Source: Pseudomonas sp. RSB 5.4 (GTDB lineage Bacteria > Pseudomonadota > Gammaproteobacteria > Pseudomonadales > Pseudomonadaceae). From it: a stretch of DNA of 64,000 nucleotides. Position numbers and translations under genes: made by a program. Each line of letters opens with the position of its first letter. The first letter of the stretch is position 1. Under the pieces are notes generated by a model. That model did not search any database. It had not been told where the DNA came from and was given only the letters and a program-made list of their open reading frames with translations. Location: assembly GCF_037126175.1 (NCBI RefSeq), contig NZ_CP146986.1, forward strand, positions 4,535,001-4,599,000. The letters are read 5' to 3'. Shown piece by piece: positions 1-8,504 of this stretch.

Positions 1-609
1 CTTGACGCGCTCGCGAGCCAGTTCCAGCTGTTCCTTGCTCAGGGTGATGCCGAACACCTTGGCGCCGAATTCACGCGCCGCGTAACGGGCCAGACCGCCC
101 CAGCCACAACCCACGTCCAGCAGGTAATCGCCCGGCTGCAAACGCAGCTTGCGACACAGATGCCGGAACTTGGCTTGTTGTGCCTGTTCGAGGGTTTCAC
201 TGCCGGTTTCGAAATACGCGCAGGAATACGCCATGTCGCTGTCCAGCCACAACTGGTAGAACGCGTTGGACAGGTCGTAGTGATAGGAAATGGCCTTGGC
301 GTCGGTTTCCTTGTCGTGCACCGAACGCACAGGCTGTGCATCGTCATCCTCATCGAGCAAGGCGCTGCTCAATTCGTCGCAGACCCGGATGACCTCGCTG
401 ATCGAGCCTTCCAGCTCAAGCTTGCCTTCGACAAACGCCGCCCCCAGCGCGTCAAGACTTGGATGCGTAAACTGGGTGACCATCGTCGGGTCCTTGACCA
501 CGATGGTTACGCTGGGCGCCGGGCCCAAATTGAATTCATGGCCGTCCCAGAGCCGCAGGCGAAGCGGAAGCTGCAGATTCTGTAAGGCTGGTGGAAGTTG
601 CGCGAGCAT
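1..609 (-). CDS. Cyclopropane-fatty-acyl-phospholipid synthase family methyltransferase (5' part only)
   Basis: Likely transfers a methylene group from S-adenosylmethionine to unsaturated acyl chains of membrane phospholipids. The visible 203 residues begin MLAQLPPALQNLQL. They contain a CFA-type N-terminal region with the motif YHYDLSNAFYQLWLD and then the SAM-binding glycine-rich loop LDVGCGWGGLARYAA at about residues 165-179. Both are typical of the CFA synthase family. The gene is cut by the window edge, so the catalytic C-terminal part is not visible. It is read on the minus strand from the ATG at 609, and the frame stays open to base 1. Whether it is the main cfa gene or a paralogue cannot be decided from this fragment. 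Confidence 0.85.
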   Translation of the reverse strand, partial: MLAQLPPALQNLQLPLRLRLWDGHEFNLGPAPSVTIVVKDPTMVTQFTHPSLDALGAAFVEGKLELEGSISEVIRVCDELSSALLDEDDDAQPVRSVHDKETDAKAISYHYDLSNAFYQLWLDSDMAYSCAYFETGSETLEQAQQAKFRHLCRKLRLQPGDYLLDVGCGWGGLARYAAREFGAKVFGITLSKEQLELARERVK

Positions 610-818
610 GGAAAATCCCCCTTGTTTCAGACGTCAGATCTGAGGGTAGACCATCCTTGAAAAATAGCAGGCTATCGATTTAATTAGCCGACACTATCGT
701 CCCAGACGCTCCAACATGCCGCCATGCACCCACGTTTCAGCCCAGGTAACGGCAAAGAAGTGTGCGCCCTCTTCCATAGATGACTGTCTATTCGGCGCAC
801 AGTTCGATGAACTTCGCT

Positions 819-2726
819 TCAGTGATCATCCTTGAGCTTGAGCAATGGCTCCTGAAACCGCAGCAGACGCCCGGCATTGCCCAACACCAGCAGCGTACTG
901 AGGTTGTGCAATAGCGCGGCAATCATTGCCCCCGCCGCGCCGAGCCAGCCGAATGCCGCGAACACCACGATCGCCAGGGTCCAGCCCAGACCGATGATCA
1001 CATTGACCTGCAAGGTCCGCCGGCACTGACGACTGAGCCGCACACAGGTGCCGAGGCGGCGCAGGTCGCTGCCGATCAATACGATATCCGCCGAGGCCAA
1101 CGCGATGTCGGCACCGCCGGCGCCCATCGCTACACCGACCACACCGGCCTTGAGCGCCAGCGAATCATTGATGCCGTCACCCACCACCATCGGCCGGAAA
1201 CCGTTGTCGATTTCCTTGAGCACGCGGTTGAGTTTGTCCTCGGGCAGCGCCTGGGCTTCCACCTCATGCAGGCCGACTTCGCGGGCCAGTGTCTGGGCGA
1301 CACTCTGGCGATCGCCGGTCAGCAGCAACTGGCGACCCAGACCCAGTTCACGCAATTCATTGAGGGCAAAGCGCGCTTCCGGTTTGACGCTATCGGCCAA
1401 CAACAACCAGGCAACAAACTCGCCATTCAGCGCCAACCCGGCGATCGGCCCATCGTGCTCGGGAACGGTCGTCGTGACGATGCCCAGTTGCGCGAACAGT
1501 TCGGGACGCCCCAGCGCCGCCTCGCCTTGCGCGGTCATGGCCACGACCCCGAGGCCCTGACGCTCGTGAATGTCCGTCAGCGGCAGGCTCTGCTCCTGAC
1601 TGACCAGCCCCGCCAGTGCCCGGCTGACCGGGTGACTGCTGGCCGCGCCAAGACTGGCCGCCAACGCCATGACCGCGGACTGTTGCAGACGCGGGCTGTT
1701 GATCGATTGCAGACGCAAGGTGCCGTAAGTCAGGGTGCCGGTCTTGTCGACCACCAACGAGGTGAGGTCCGCCAGTTCTTCGAGAAACGCCGAACTGCGG
1801 ATCAGAATGCCGTGGCGCGCCGCCACCGCCACTCCGGCAATCGCCGTGGCCGGTGCCGACAGCACCAAGGCACAGGGACAGGCCGCCACCAGCACCGCGA
1901 GCATCGCTTGCGCGTCATTAGTGACAAACCAGGTCACCGCCGCCAACAGCAACACCAGCACCATGTAGCTGCCGGCATAACGTTCAAGCAGGCGGGTGAT
2001 CGGTGGCTTCGAGCGTTCGGCGTTCTGCATCAGCGCGATGACTTTGCCCAGCGTCGATTGATCGCCGGTACGGGTCACCTCAATGCGCAGCAAGCCGTCG
2101 AGGTTGATCGCCCCGCCGAACACCGTCATGCCCACCGCCGCTTCCACCGGCACCGACTCGCCGGTGATCGATGCCGTATCGAGGCTGGCCTGACCGAACA
2201 GCACTCGGCCATCCGCCGGCACCCGATCTCCTGCACGCACCTCGACCGTGTCGCCGGGTTTGAGCGTGCCGTTATCGACTTCGATGATCGAGCCGTCCGC
2301 CTGAATCTTGCGCGCGTGGCTGCGGGTCAATTGGCCGAGAGCGTGAATCGCTTCCTGCGAGCCGATCACGCTGCGCTCCTCCAGCACGTGGCCGAAGATC
2401 ATGATGATTGGCAGCAACGCGGCGGTCAGCAGATCGCCGGTCGCCCAGGCACCGAGCATCGCCAGGGCAATCAGTTGATCGGTGATGCCGTGCAGGCTTG
2501 GATAACGCAGGCTGTACCACGCCGAGCGCATCACCGGCACCGCCACTAATAAGGAGGCGAAACCCAGCAGCAACTGACTGACACCGGTTTGCTCCGGCAC
2601 CAGCCAACGCCAGATCAGACCGAGGCCGAGCAAGCCAAGGGCGAGCATCGCCAGGGTCAATTGCCGTGCAGCGCGGCGCTGTTCGGCCGAGGACAACAGG
2701 CTCGGTGCGGCAGTGGTCGCGGTCAT
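819..2726 (-). CDS. P1B-type heavy-metal-translocating ATPase
   Basis: A 635-residue membrane ATPase that should move a transition-metal ion across the inner membrane. P-type motifs seen: TGES near residue 188, CPC in a membrane segment near 283, the phosphorylated aspartate in DKTGT near 325, the SHP motif of metal pumps near 364 and GDGIND near 513. About eight membrane segments are predicted: four before TGES, two around CPC, two at the C-terminus. There is no N-terminal heavy-metal-associated domain with CxxC. The last membrane segment reads HNLSTLLVLGNA, where Zn/Cd pumps usually carry an Asp, so the metal is uncertain. The start overlaps the upstream SPFH gene by 4 bases, implying translational coupling. 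It is the last gene of a four-gene operon with three SPFH proteins. Confidence 0.93.
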   Translation of the reverse strand: MTATTAAPSLLSSAEQRRAARQLTLAMLALGLLGLGLIWRWLVPEQTGVSQLLLGFASLLVAVPVMRSAWYSLRYPSLHGITDQLIALAMLGAWATGDLLTAALLPIIMIFGHVLEERSVIGSQEAIHALGQLTRSHARKIQADGSIIEVDNGTLKPGDTVEVRAGDRVPADGRVLFGQASLDTASITGESVPVEAAVGMTVFGGAINLDGLLRIEVTRTGDQSTLGKVIALMQNAERSKPPITRLLERYAGSYMVLVLLLAAVTWFVTNDAQAMLAVLVAACPCALVLSAPATAIAGVAVAARHGILIRSSAFLEELADLTSLVVDKTGTLTYGTLRLQSINSPRLQQSAVMALAASLGAASSHPVSRALAGLVSQEQSLPLTDIHERQGLGVVAMTAQGEAALGRPELFAQLGIVTTTVPEHDGPIAGLALNGEFVAWLLLADSVKPEARFALNELRELGLGRQLLLTGDRQSVAQTLAREVGLHEVEAQALPEDKLNRVLKEIDNGFRPMVVGDGINDSLALKAGVVGVAMGAGGADIALASADIVLIGSDLRRLGTCVRLSRQCRRTLQVNVIIGLGWTLAIVVFAAFGWLGAAGAMIAALLHNLSTLLVLGNAGRLLRFQEPLLKLKDDH

Positions 2727-3784
2727 TTACTGGCTCCCTGAATGATCAGGCGGGAATCGTCTTTCGGATCGACCGTGGTCACCGAACCGGCCTGACCAAG
2801 AATTTTCGGCATTCGTTCGCGGTATAGCCGCAGCAGCATCTGCGGGTCGGTGCCCTGTTGTTGCGCCTTGGCCAGGCTCATCACCGTGGCGGTGTCGGCA
2901 GAGGCTTTTGCCAGCCGCTCCCCGGCCTGCGCATGGGCCACTTGCAGGGTACGGTCGGCTTTTTCGTTGGCGGTTTGGGTGAGTTTTTCCGCCTCGGTGC
3001 GTGCATTGGCGACGGCTTTGTCGGCCTGCTGACTGGCGGTCAACACCGCATTAAAGGCACTGACCGCCGGATCCGGCAGACTCGACTGAACGTCGACCCG
3101 CGCCACTTCGATGCCGATGCCCTGCCCGCTCGCCTTCAATTCAGCCAGACGCTTGTTGATGCCTTGCACCAGATCACCGCGCAAGCGTTCGCGGCGTTCA
3201 GCGGCTTGATTGTCGGCACCGATCAACTCCGGTCGAGCGACCAGAATCGTATCCAGATCCCGTGCGGCGGTCAGGGCCACAGCGCTGCGGGTGACCAGCC
3301 GATCCAGTGCCGGCAGCACATGATCACCCTGCAGGACGAAGTCATAGGGATCGGTGACTTTGTAAAACACCCGCACATCCAGTTGCACCACGCCGGCGTC
3401 GCCGGTCAGCAAATAGCCGGAGCCGGCCAGCGCATCACTCAAGGGTGTGGCGAAAGTCGCAACACGATCAGCCTTGATCGCCTCACTGCTGCGCAGCAGA
3501 TTCTCCACTCGGCGCTCAATCACCCGATCCGCCGCTGGCAGCAAAACCACTTGCTCGAACGGCTGCGGCCAGGCCAACAACAGGCCGGCATTCTGGATGC
3601 GCTGCAGTGCGCCAAAGTGCAGAACCACCGCGCGATTCTGCGGATCAATCTGCCGCACATTGGAAAACGCCCACGCCAACGCGGCCAATACGGTCACTGC
3701 GTACAAGGCGAAAAACGCCAGGCGTCCGGCCTGAATCCACGGACTGCTCAGCGAATGTGTTCCACGTGGAACTTCATCACTCAT
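2723..3784 (-). CDS. SPFH-domain membrane protein, HflC/HflK-like
   Basis: A 353-residue protein of the SPFH (stomatin/prohibitin/flotillin/HflKC) family. Such proteins form oligomeric cages or microdomains and can modulate membrane proteases. One N-terminal membrane segment lies at about residues 20-42, followed by the SPFH signature region (DPQNRAVVLHFGALQRI) and then an Ala/Glu/Lys/Gln-rich helical stretch at about 240-310 of the coiled-coil type. It is the third gene of a four-gene operon, overlapping both neighbours by 4 bases. It is not the canonical hflC of the hfq-hflX-hflK-hflC locus, because the neighbours are a metal ATPase and two more SPFH genes. Its role is probably to scaffold or regulate the ATPase; this is inference. 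Confidence 0.85.
   Translation of the reverse strand: MSDEVPRGTHSLSSPWIQAGRLAFFALYAVTVLAALAWAFSNVRQIDPQNRAVVLHFGALQRIQNAGLLLAWPQPFEQVVLLPAADRVIERRVENLLRSSEAIKADRVATFATPLSDALAGSGYLLTGDAGVVQLDVRVFYKVTDPYDFVLQGDHVLPALDRLVTRSAVALTAARDLDTILVARPELIGADNQAAERRERLRGDLVQGINKRLAELKASGQGIGIEVARVDVQSSLPDPAVSAFNAVLTASQQADKAVANARTEAEKLTQTANEKADRTLQVAHAQAGERLAKASADTATVMSLAKAQQQGTDPQMLLRLYRERMPKILGQAGSVTTVDPKDDSRLIIQGASK
3758..3773. promoter_or_regulatory. parS-like ParB-binding site
   Basis: The sequence TGTTCCACGTGGAACT matches 15 of 16 positions of the Pseudomonas parS palindrome TGTTCCACGTGGAACA. It lies in the first codons of the SPFH gene that ends at 2723. ParA and ParB are encoded about 41 kb away, and oriC is about 49 kb away. 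The 14-bp core GTTCCACGTGGAAC is intact. Confidence 0.8.
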
Positions 3785-4824
3785 GGCTGCGATCCGGATT
3801 TGTTTTCAACATTCGGCGGACCGTCCACCAGCACACGGAATGGCGCGGCATCGGTGCGCAGGATCAGCTTGGTATCCGGCGTCACGATGGTGCCCAACGT
3901 ATCGAGCGAGCGCAGCAGGTTGTACAGCTGCGGCGAGCCAGCGTAGGCACGGCCATAGATTTGCGCGGCTTCGACCCGGGATTGCGCTTCGATTTCTGCC
4001 GCGTTCACCGTGGCATCGGCCTGCACAATTCGCGCATCGCGCTCGGCGGCGGAACGAATCTGCGCGGCTTCACGCTTGCCGATGGCGGTACGCTCAGTGG
4101 CGATTGTTTCACGCTCGGCGCGCATCCGATCAACCGTGGCCGTGAGGGTTACCGAAGGCAAGGTCAGGCGTTCGATGCCCACCTGCACCACGCGCACACC
4201 GTAAGTGGCGAGCAACTGTTGGTCGATTTGCTGACGCAGTTGCGCTTCGAAATCGGCAATACGCACTTTGCTGGCATCGGTGTTCACCAGATCCGCCAGG
4301 TCGAAACTGCTGGCGGTGGTCTCCAGCGCCGAGCCGACAAAGGTGCGAATCTGCCGTGCCGCTTCGTCCGGCTGGTTCTGCACCGCGCGCATGAAACGCT
4401 GCACATTGTCCGGGTCGCCCTGCACCTGCCACGCCACGTAGGCCTGAATGATGATGCGCAAACCATCGCGGGTGCCGACATCCTGCAAACCACTGGAGGT
4501 GGTACGCAGGCGCAGGTCCACCGGGATCGCCGCTTCGAACGGTGCGGGCCAGCGCCAGCTCAAACCGGGATCAAGCAACACTCGCGACGGATTGCCGAAA
4601 CGGGTGATAACGGTCGCCTCGCCCGAGCGCACCTGCACCAGGCTTGCCGCAGCGATGGCAAACGCCACCAGCAACAGCGCCCAGCCCATCCGCCGCCACG
4701 GGAACGGCCCGGCCTCTTCCGGCGCACCGTGGTGATGGTGATGATGCCCAGGATGATGGTGGCCGGCATGACCGTGATCGTGGCCGCTGTGGTCATGGGA
4801 ATCGTGAGTGTGCGACTGGCTCAA
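3781..4824 (-). CDS. SPFH-domain membrane protein with a histidine-rich N-terminal tail
   Basis: A 347-residue HflC-like SPFH protein. The first 33 residues contain 16 histidines, ending in a run of six, mixed with Asp, Gly and Ser. A membrane segment follows at about residues 47-65, then the SPFH domain (VRSGEATVITRFGNPSRVL onward) and a charged helical region at about 240-290. His-rich tails of this kind usually bind Zn, Ni, Co or Cu. Because the next-but-one gene is a metal ATPase without its own metal-binding domain, the tail may supply that function in trans; this is inference. The gene overlaps the genes on both sides by 4 bases, so all four are probably made together. Confidence 0.88.
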   Translation of the reverse strand: MSQSHTHDSHDHSGHDHGHAGHHHPGHHHHHHGAPEEAGPFPWRRMGWALLLVAFAIAAASLVQVRSGEATVITRFGNPSRVLLDPGLSWRWPAPFEAAIPVDLRLRTTSSGLQDVGTRDGLRIIIQAYVAWQVQGDPDNVQRFMRAVQNQPDEAARQIRTFVGSALETTASSFDLADLVNTDASKVRIADFEAQLRQQIDQQLLATYGVRVVQVGIERLTLPSVTLTATVDRMRAERETIATERTAIGKREAAQIRSAAERDARIVQADATVNAAEIEAQSRVEAAQIYGRAYAGSPQLYNLLRSLDTLGTIVTPDTKLILRTDAAPFRVLVDGPPNVENKSGSQP

Positions 4825-6782
4825 GGGGCAACTCCTGGTTGAGCGGGGGTGCGCGCGGGCGTCGGATCAGCCGGCAGCGTGAACGTACGCAGGTCGATGG
4901 TCGGCGCATTGCTGCTGCCGCCTAAACGGTGGTCGAGTACCAGCAGTTTGGCCTTGCTCAGGCCGAGGCTGAGCTGACTCAGATATTGTTCCAGCACGAA
5001 TGCCTGGCCGGCGCTGGCGTAGGCTTTCTGTTCAGCGCTGAACTTCAGATCCGCCGCCTGCGCTGTGGCGGTGATTTCACGGGCGCTGGCACTGGCCTGA
5101 TCGCGGGCGAGACTGGCCTGCAATTGCGCCTGATTACTGGCTTCGGCCGCCGCGCCACGCTCACGGGAGATCAACGCCTGCGCACCAATCTGCGCCGCTT
5201 GCACGCTGTGGTAAGCATTGGCAGCACCGGCGGGCGGATGAATCGCTTCGACCACCGTGGCGAGAATTTCCACGCCGCTGTTGAGTTGCCGCAGATCGTT
5301 TTGCACCGCGTGGCCGATTTCCTCGCCCAGCCCTACCCGGTCGGCACCGAGCAAACCGTCGAGGGTGCGCGAGGCGAAATCATGAACCAGAATCCGGCTC
5401 GCGGTGCTGCGGATCAGCGTCGGTACATCGGCATTGTTGTAGGTAGCCGCCAAGGCATCCTGATCCCGCAGGCCGATGCGATAGACGAAGCGCACGTCCA
5501 TGTTGACGATCTGAAAGCTCTGCTGATCGCCACGGCTGCTGGCGATCACCTGGGATTTGTCGTTGACGTGGCTGGCATCCCACAAGCGGTTGGCGGTCAT
5601 CGGCGCCGGGCCTTCGGCAGGCTCGGCCTGGGTCGGCGCGGTCGCATCGCCGACGCTGGTTGCCAATTCGTGCACCACGCCGTTCTCGACGCTCAATACA
5701 CGGCCCAGCGGCCACGGCAACCCAGCATGCAATCCGGGGCCGAACACTTGCACCGGTTTGCCGAAGCGCTCGTAGATACCGCGCCCTTGCAGCGGTATTT
5801 CGTGGATCCCGGTCAGCATCCAGCCAACGGCAGCGACCAGCGCCAGCACCGGCAGAAAGGCGCGGCGCATGTAACTGAACGCCCAGATCTGGCGCAGATC
5901 GATGCCGAAACGATTGTGCAATTCGTGCTGCAAGGCCAGCAGCGGCTGCGGCGGCCAGCGCAGCATGTCAGCGACAAAACTGCGCGCCAGCAGGGTCGGT
6001 TCGAGCTGCTCGCGACGGGGGCTGAACACCGACAGGACTGCGCGCAATAGCAACTCGATCGCGACCAGTCCCGGCAAGATTCCAATCAATACCGCAAGGC
6101 GCACGGGCCACACCGAAGCATCGCTGGCGAACAGCAGGCACAACGCGCCCAGCACCAGACTGATGATCGCCACCCTCGCCAATTGTGCGAGGTTTCCGGC
6201 TTCCGGCCATTGCGCCGGGTTTTCCTGAGCCAGTTGCCGCTCCAGCACCAGCAAGCCGAAACCCAACAGCAACATCAGCGCTGCGCCCACCGTGGCCGAT
6301 AAACCGACGGTCGCGGCCGGCAACGCGAGATTCCACACCTGTTCGATGCTGAGCACTATCAGCACTGACCAGCCACCCAGCCACAACGCGGCCGCGCCGA
6401 TCTGACCGAGCAGGTGCAGGCCGCGCTGACCCAAACGCTCCAGCAGCCGTTCGTACCAGCCATCAGGGGCCGTTTGCTCGACCTCGTTCAGCGGTTCCTG
6501 CGCCACCGGGTGCATGACCCGCGCACGCCATTGCGTCACCCACCACGCCGACTGCAGGCCAGCGACCAGCACCAGCAACGCCGCGCCCAGATTCATCAGC
6601 AACGCCGGCCATATCGATTGCGCGGCAAACAGCTCGACAAACAGCGCCAGCACCCACCCTGCCCCGGCCAACGCGCCGAGACCGATGGCCAGACGACGCA
6701 ATCGCCGCCCCTGCGTGGCCGCTTGTTGAAAGCGCGGCAACCCGGTCACTTGCGTGCCATCGACATCCAGATCGACTTGCAT
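4821..6782 (-). CDS. Large multi-membrane-segment SPFH (HflK-like) protein
   Basis: A 653-residue protein. Roughly the first 330 residues hold several hydrophobic membrane segments. A further membrane segment (LPVLALVAAVGWML) then leads into an HflK-like SPFH domain (IYERFGKPVQVFGPGLHAGLPWP onward) and a helical Ala/Gln-rich stretch. Ordinary HflK is about 400 residues with one membrane segment, so this is a fusion of a polytopic module with an SPFH domain. I chose the ATG at 6782 because GGGGTGAT precedes it at good spacing. The frame is open further upstream and other ATGs exist at 6806 and 6926. It is the first gene of the SPFH/metal-ATPase operon, with a 4-base overlap into the next gene. 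Confidence 0.82.
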   Translation of the reverse strand: MQVDLDVDGTQVTGLPRFQQAATQGRRLRRLAIGLGALAGAGWVLALFVELFAAQSIWPALLMNLGAALLVLVAGLQSAWWVTQWRARVMHPVAQEPLNEVEQTAPDGWYERLLERLGQRGLHLLGQIGAAALWLGGWSVLIVLSIEQVWNLALPAATVGLSATVGAALMLLLGFGLLVLERQLAQENPAQWPEAGNLAQLARVAIISLVLGALCLLFASDASVWPVRLAVLIGILPGLVAIELLLRAVLSVFSPRREQLEPTLLARSFVADMLRWPPQPLLALQHELHNRFGIDLRQIWAFSYMRRAFLPVLALVAAVGWMLTGIHEIPLQGRGIYERFGKPVQVFGPGLHAGLPWPLGRVLSVENGVVHELATSVGDATAPTQAEPAEGPAPMTANRLWDASHVNDKSQVIASSRGDQQSFQIVNMDVRFVYRIGLRDQDALAATYNNADVPTLIRSTASRILVHDFASRTLDGLLGADRVGLGEEIGHAVQNDLRQLNSGVEILATVVEAIHPPAGAANAYHSVQAAQIGAQALISRERGAAAEASNQAQLQASLARDQASASAREITATAQAADLKFSAEQKAYASAGQAFVLEQYLSQLSLGLSKAKLLVLDHRLGGSSNAPTIDLRTFTLPADPTPARTPAQPGVAP

Positions 6783-6813
6783 ATCACCCCAAAGCCATTG
6801 GTTCATTCGCCCA

Positions 6814-6832
6814 TTCGTTACGATATAACGAA
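6814..6832. promoter_or_regulatory. Zur-like palindrome upstream of the SPFH/metal-ATPase operon
   Basis: TTCGTTACGATATAACGAA is an inverted repeat with 7-base arms (TTCGTTA/TAACGAA) around 5 bases. Its central 13 bases (GTTACGATATAAC) agree with the gammaproteobacterial Zur box GTTATAnTATAAC except at two positions. It sits 32 bases before the chosen start of the operon, where a repressor could block transcription. No binding evidence exists, so the assignment rests on the pattern and on the metal-related gene content. Confidence 0.5.
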
Positions 6833-6899
6833 AAGCGTGAAATATTCGTACACAAATGCACTTATCTAAAGATGTCCAACCTGTCGCTTGCCTGAAGCC

Positions 6900-6929
6900 T
6901 TGACCGAAATGTCCGGAAATGCACATATT
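6900..6929 (+). promoter_or_regulatory. Possible sigma-70 promoter for lpdA
   Basis: TTGACC at 6900-6905 and CATATT at 6924-6929, separated by 18 bases, resemble -35 and -10 elements. They lie 63 bases before the lpdA start in the divergent intergenic region. The -10 match is weak. Confidence 0.3.
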
Positions 6930-6992
6930 ACGCTCGTAATTTTATTCGACTACTACTTTTAGCGATCCGCATTCCCAACCAGGAGTAACAGC

Positions 6993-8393
6993 ATGAGCAA
7001 CTATGACGTGGTGATTCTGGGCGGCGGCCCGGGTGGTTATAACGCGGCGATCCGCGCCGGCCAGTTGGGCCTGAAGGCGGCTTGCGTGGAAGGCCGCGCC
7101 ACCCTCGGCGGCACCTGCCTGAACGTCGGTTGCATGCCATCCAAGGCCTTGCTGCATGCTTCGGAACTGTACGACGCGGCCATGGGTGCGGAATTCGCCA
7201 ACCTCGGGATCGAGGTCAAACCCACGCTCAACCTCGCGCAAATGATGAAACAGAAAGACGAGAGCGTGAGCGGCCTGACCAAAGGCATCGAGTTTCTGTT
7301 TCGCAAAAACAAGGTCGACTGGATCAAGGGCTGGGGCCACATCGATGGCCCGGGCAAAGTCACGGTGAGCGACGATCAAGGCAACAAGACCGAGCTGAGC
7401 GCCAAGGACATCATCATCGCCACCGGCTCCGAACCCACGCCCCTGCCCGGCGTCGAGATCGACAATCAGCGCATCCTCGACTCCACCGGCGCGCTGTCGC
7501 TGAGCGAAGTACCCAAGCATCTGGTGGTGATTGGCGCCGGGGTGATCGGCCTGGAGCTGGGCTCGGTCTGGCGCCGTCTCGGCGCCCAGGTGACCGTGGT
7601 CGAATACCTCGACCGCATCTGCCCCGGCGTCGATGGCGAGGCCGGCAAAACCCTGCAGCGCTCGCTGAGCAAGCAAGGCATCAGCTTCAAGTTGAGTTCG
7701 AAGGTCACCAGCGCCACGACTTCGGCCAGCGGCGTACAGCTCAGCGTCGAACCTGCAGCGGGTGGCAGCGCCGAGTTACTGGAAGCCGACTACGTGCTGG
7801 TCGCCATCGGCCGACGCCCGTACACCAAAGGTCTGGGCCTGGAGAACGTCGGCCTGAGCACCGACAAGCGCGGCATGCTCGCCAACCGCCAGCACCGCAC
7901 CGAAGCCTCCGGCGTGTGGGTGATCGGCGACGTGACATCCGGCCCGATGCTCGCGCACAAGGCCGAAGACGAAGCGATGGCCTGCGTGGAACAAATCGTT
8001 GGCAAGGCCGGCGAGGTCAATTACGACCTGATTCCCAACGTCATCTACACCCGCCCGGAGCTGGCCAGCGTCGGCAAGACCGAAGAACAGCTCAAGGCCG
8101 AAGGACGCGCCTATAAGGTCGGCAAGTTCCCGTTCACCGCCAACAGCCGGGCGAAGATCAACCACGAGACCGAAGGCTTCGCCAAGGTCCTTGCCGACGA
8201 ACGCACGGACGAAATCCTCGGCGTGCACCTGGTCGGCCCGAGCGTCAGCGAAATGATCGGTGAGTACTGCGTGGCCATGGAATTCAGTGCCTCGGCCGAA
8301 GACATCGCGCTGACCTGCCATCCGCACCCGACCCGCTCCGAGGCGCTGCGTCAGGCGGCGATGAACGTCGAAGGAATGGCGACACAGATGTAG
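6993..8393 (+). CDS. lpdA: Dihydrolipoyl dehydrogenase
   Basis: A 466-residue flavoprotein (E3) that reoxidises dihydrolipoamide with NAD+ in 2-oxoacid dehydrogenase or glycine-cleavage complexes. FAD-binding GGGPGG is at residues 10-15, the redox-active disulfide Cys42/Cys47 is in GGTCLNVGC, a second glycine-rich NAD site is GAGVIGLELGS, and the C-terminal catalytic His445/Glu450 are in HPTRSE. The length fits the family. AGGAG precedes the ATG. It stands alone on the plus strand, with no E1 or E2 gene nearby, so it probably serves complexes encoded elsewhere. It resembles the stand-alone Lpd3 type of pseudomonads. Confidence 0.95.
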   Translation: MSNYDVVILGGGPGGYNAAIRAGQLGLKAACVEGRATLGGTCLNVGCMPSKALLHASELYDAAMGAEFANLGIEVKPTLNLAQMMKQKDESVSGLTKGIEFLFRKNKVDWIKGWGHIDGPGKVTVSDDQGNKTELSAKDIIIATGSEPTPLPGVEIDNQRILDSTGALSLSEVPKHLVVIGAGVIGLELGSVWRRLGAQVTVVEYLDRICPGVDGEAGKTLQRSLSKQGISFKLSSKVTSATTSASGVQLSVEPAAGGSAELLEADYVLVAIGRRPYTKGLGLENVGLSTDKRGMLANRQHRTEASGVWVIGDVTSGPMLAHKAEDEAMACVEQIVGKAGEVNYDLIPNVIYTRPELASVGKTEEQLKAEGRAYKVGKFPFTANSRAKINHETEGFAKVLADERTDEILGVHLVGPSVSEMIGEYCVAMEFSASAEDIALTCHPHPTRSEALRQAAMNVEGMATQM

Positions 8394-8427
8394 TCAGCAA
8401 AAGTTTGGGTGACCGGACGACCGCTTT

Positions 8428-8489
8428 CGCGAGCAGGCTCACTCCTACAGAGGAGCGCGATCAATTGCAGGAGTGAGCCTGCTCGCGAT
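8428..8489. repeat. REP-type inverted repeat
   Basis: Two perfect 20-base arms (8428-8447 and 8470-8489) read TCGCGAGCAGGCTCACTCCT and its complement, a familiar Pseudomonas REP sequence. The repeat lies between the convergent lpdA and Lrp genes and may act as a bidirectional terminator or mRNA end. Confidence 0.85.
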
Positions 8490-8504
8490 GAAGGCCACCC
8501 GGTT

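Noticed and set aside
7776..8327. Minus-strand open frame of 183 codons opposite lpdA
   Set aside because: It lies wholly inside a clear lpdA gene, has no ribosome-binding site and no recognisable motif.
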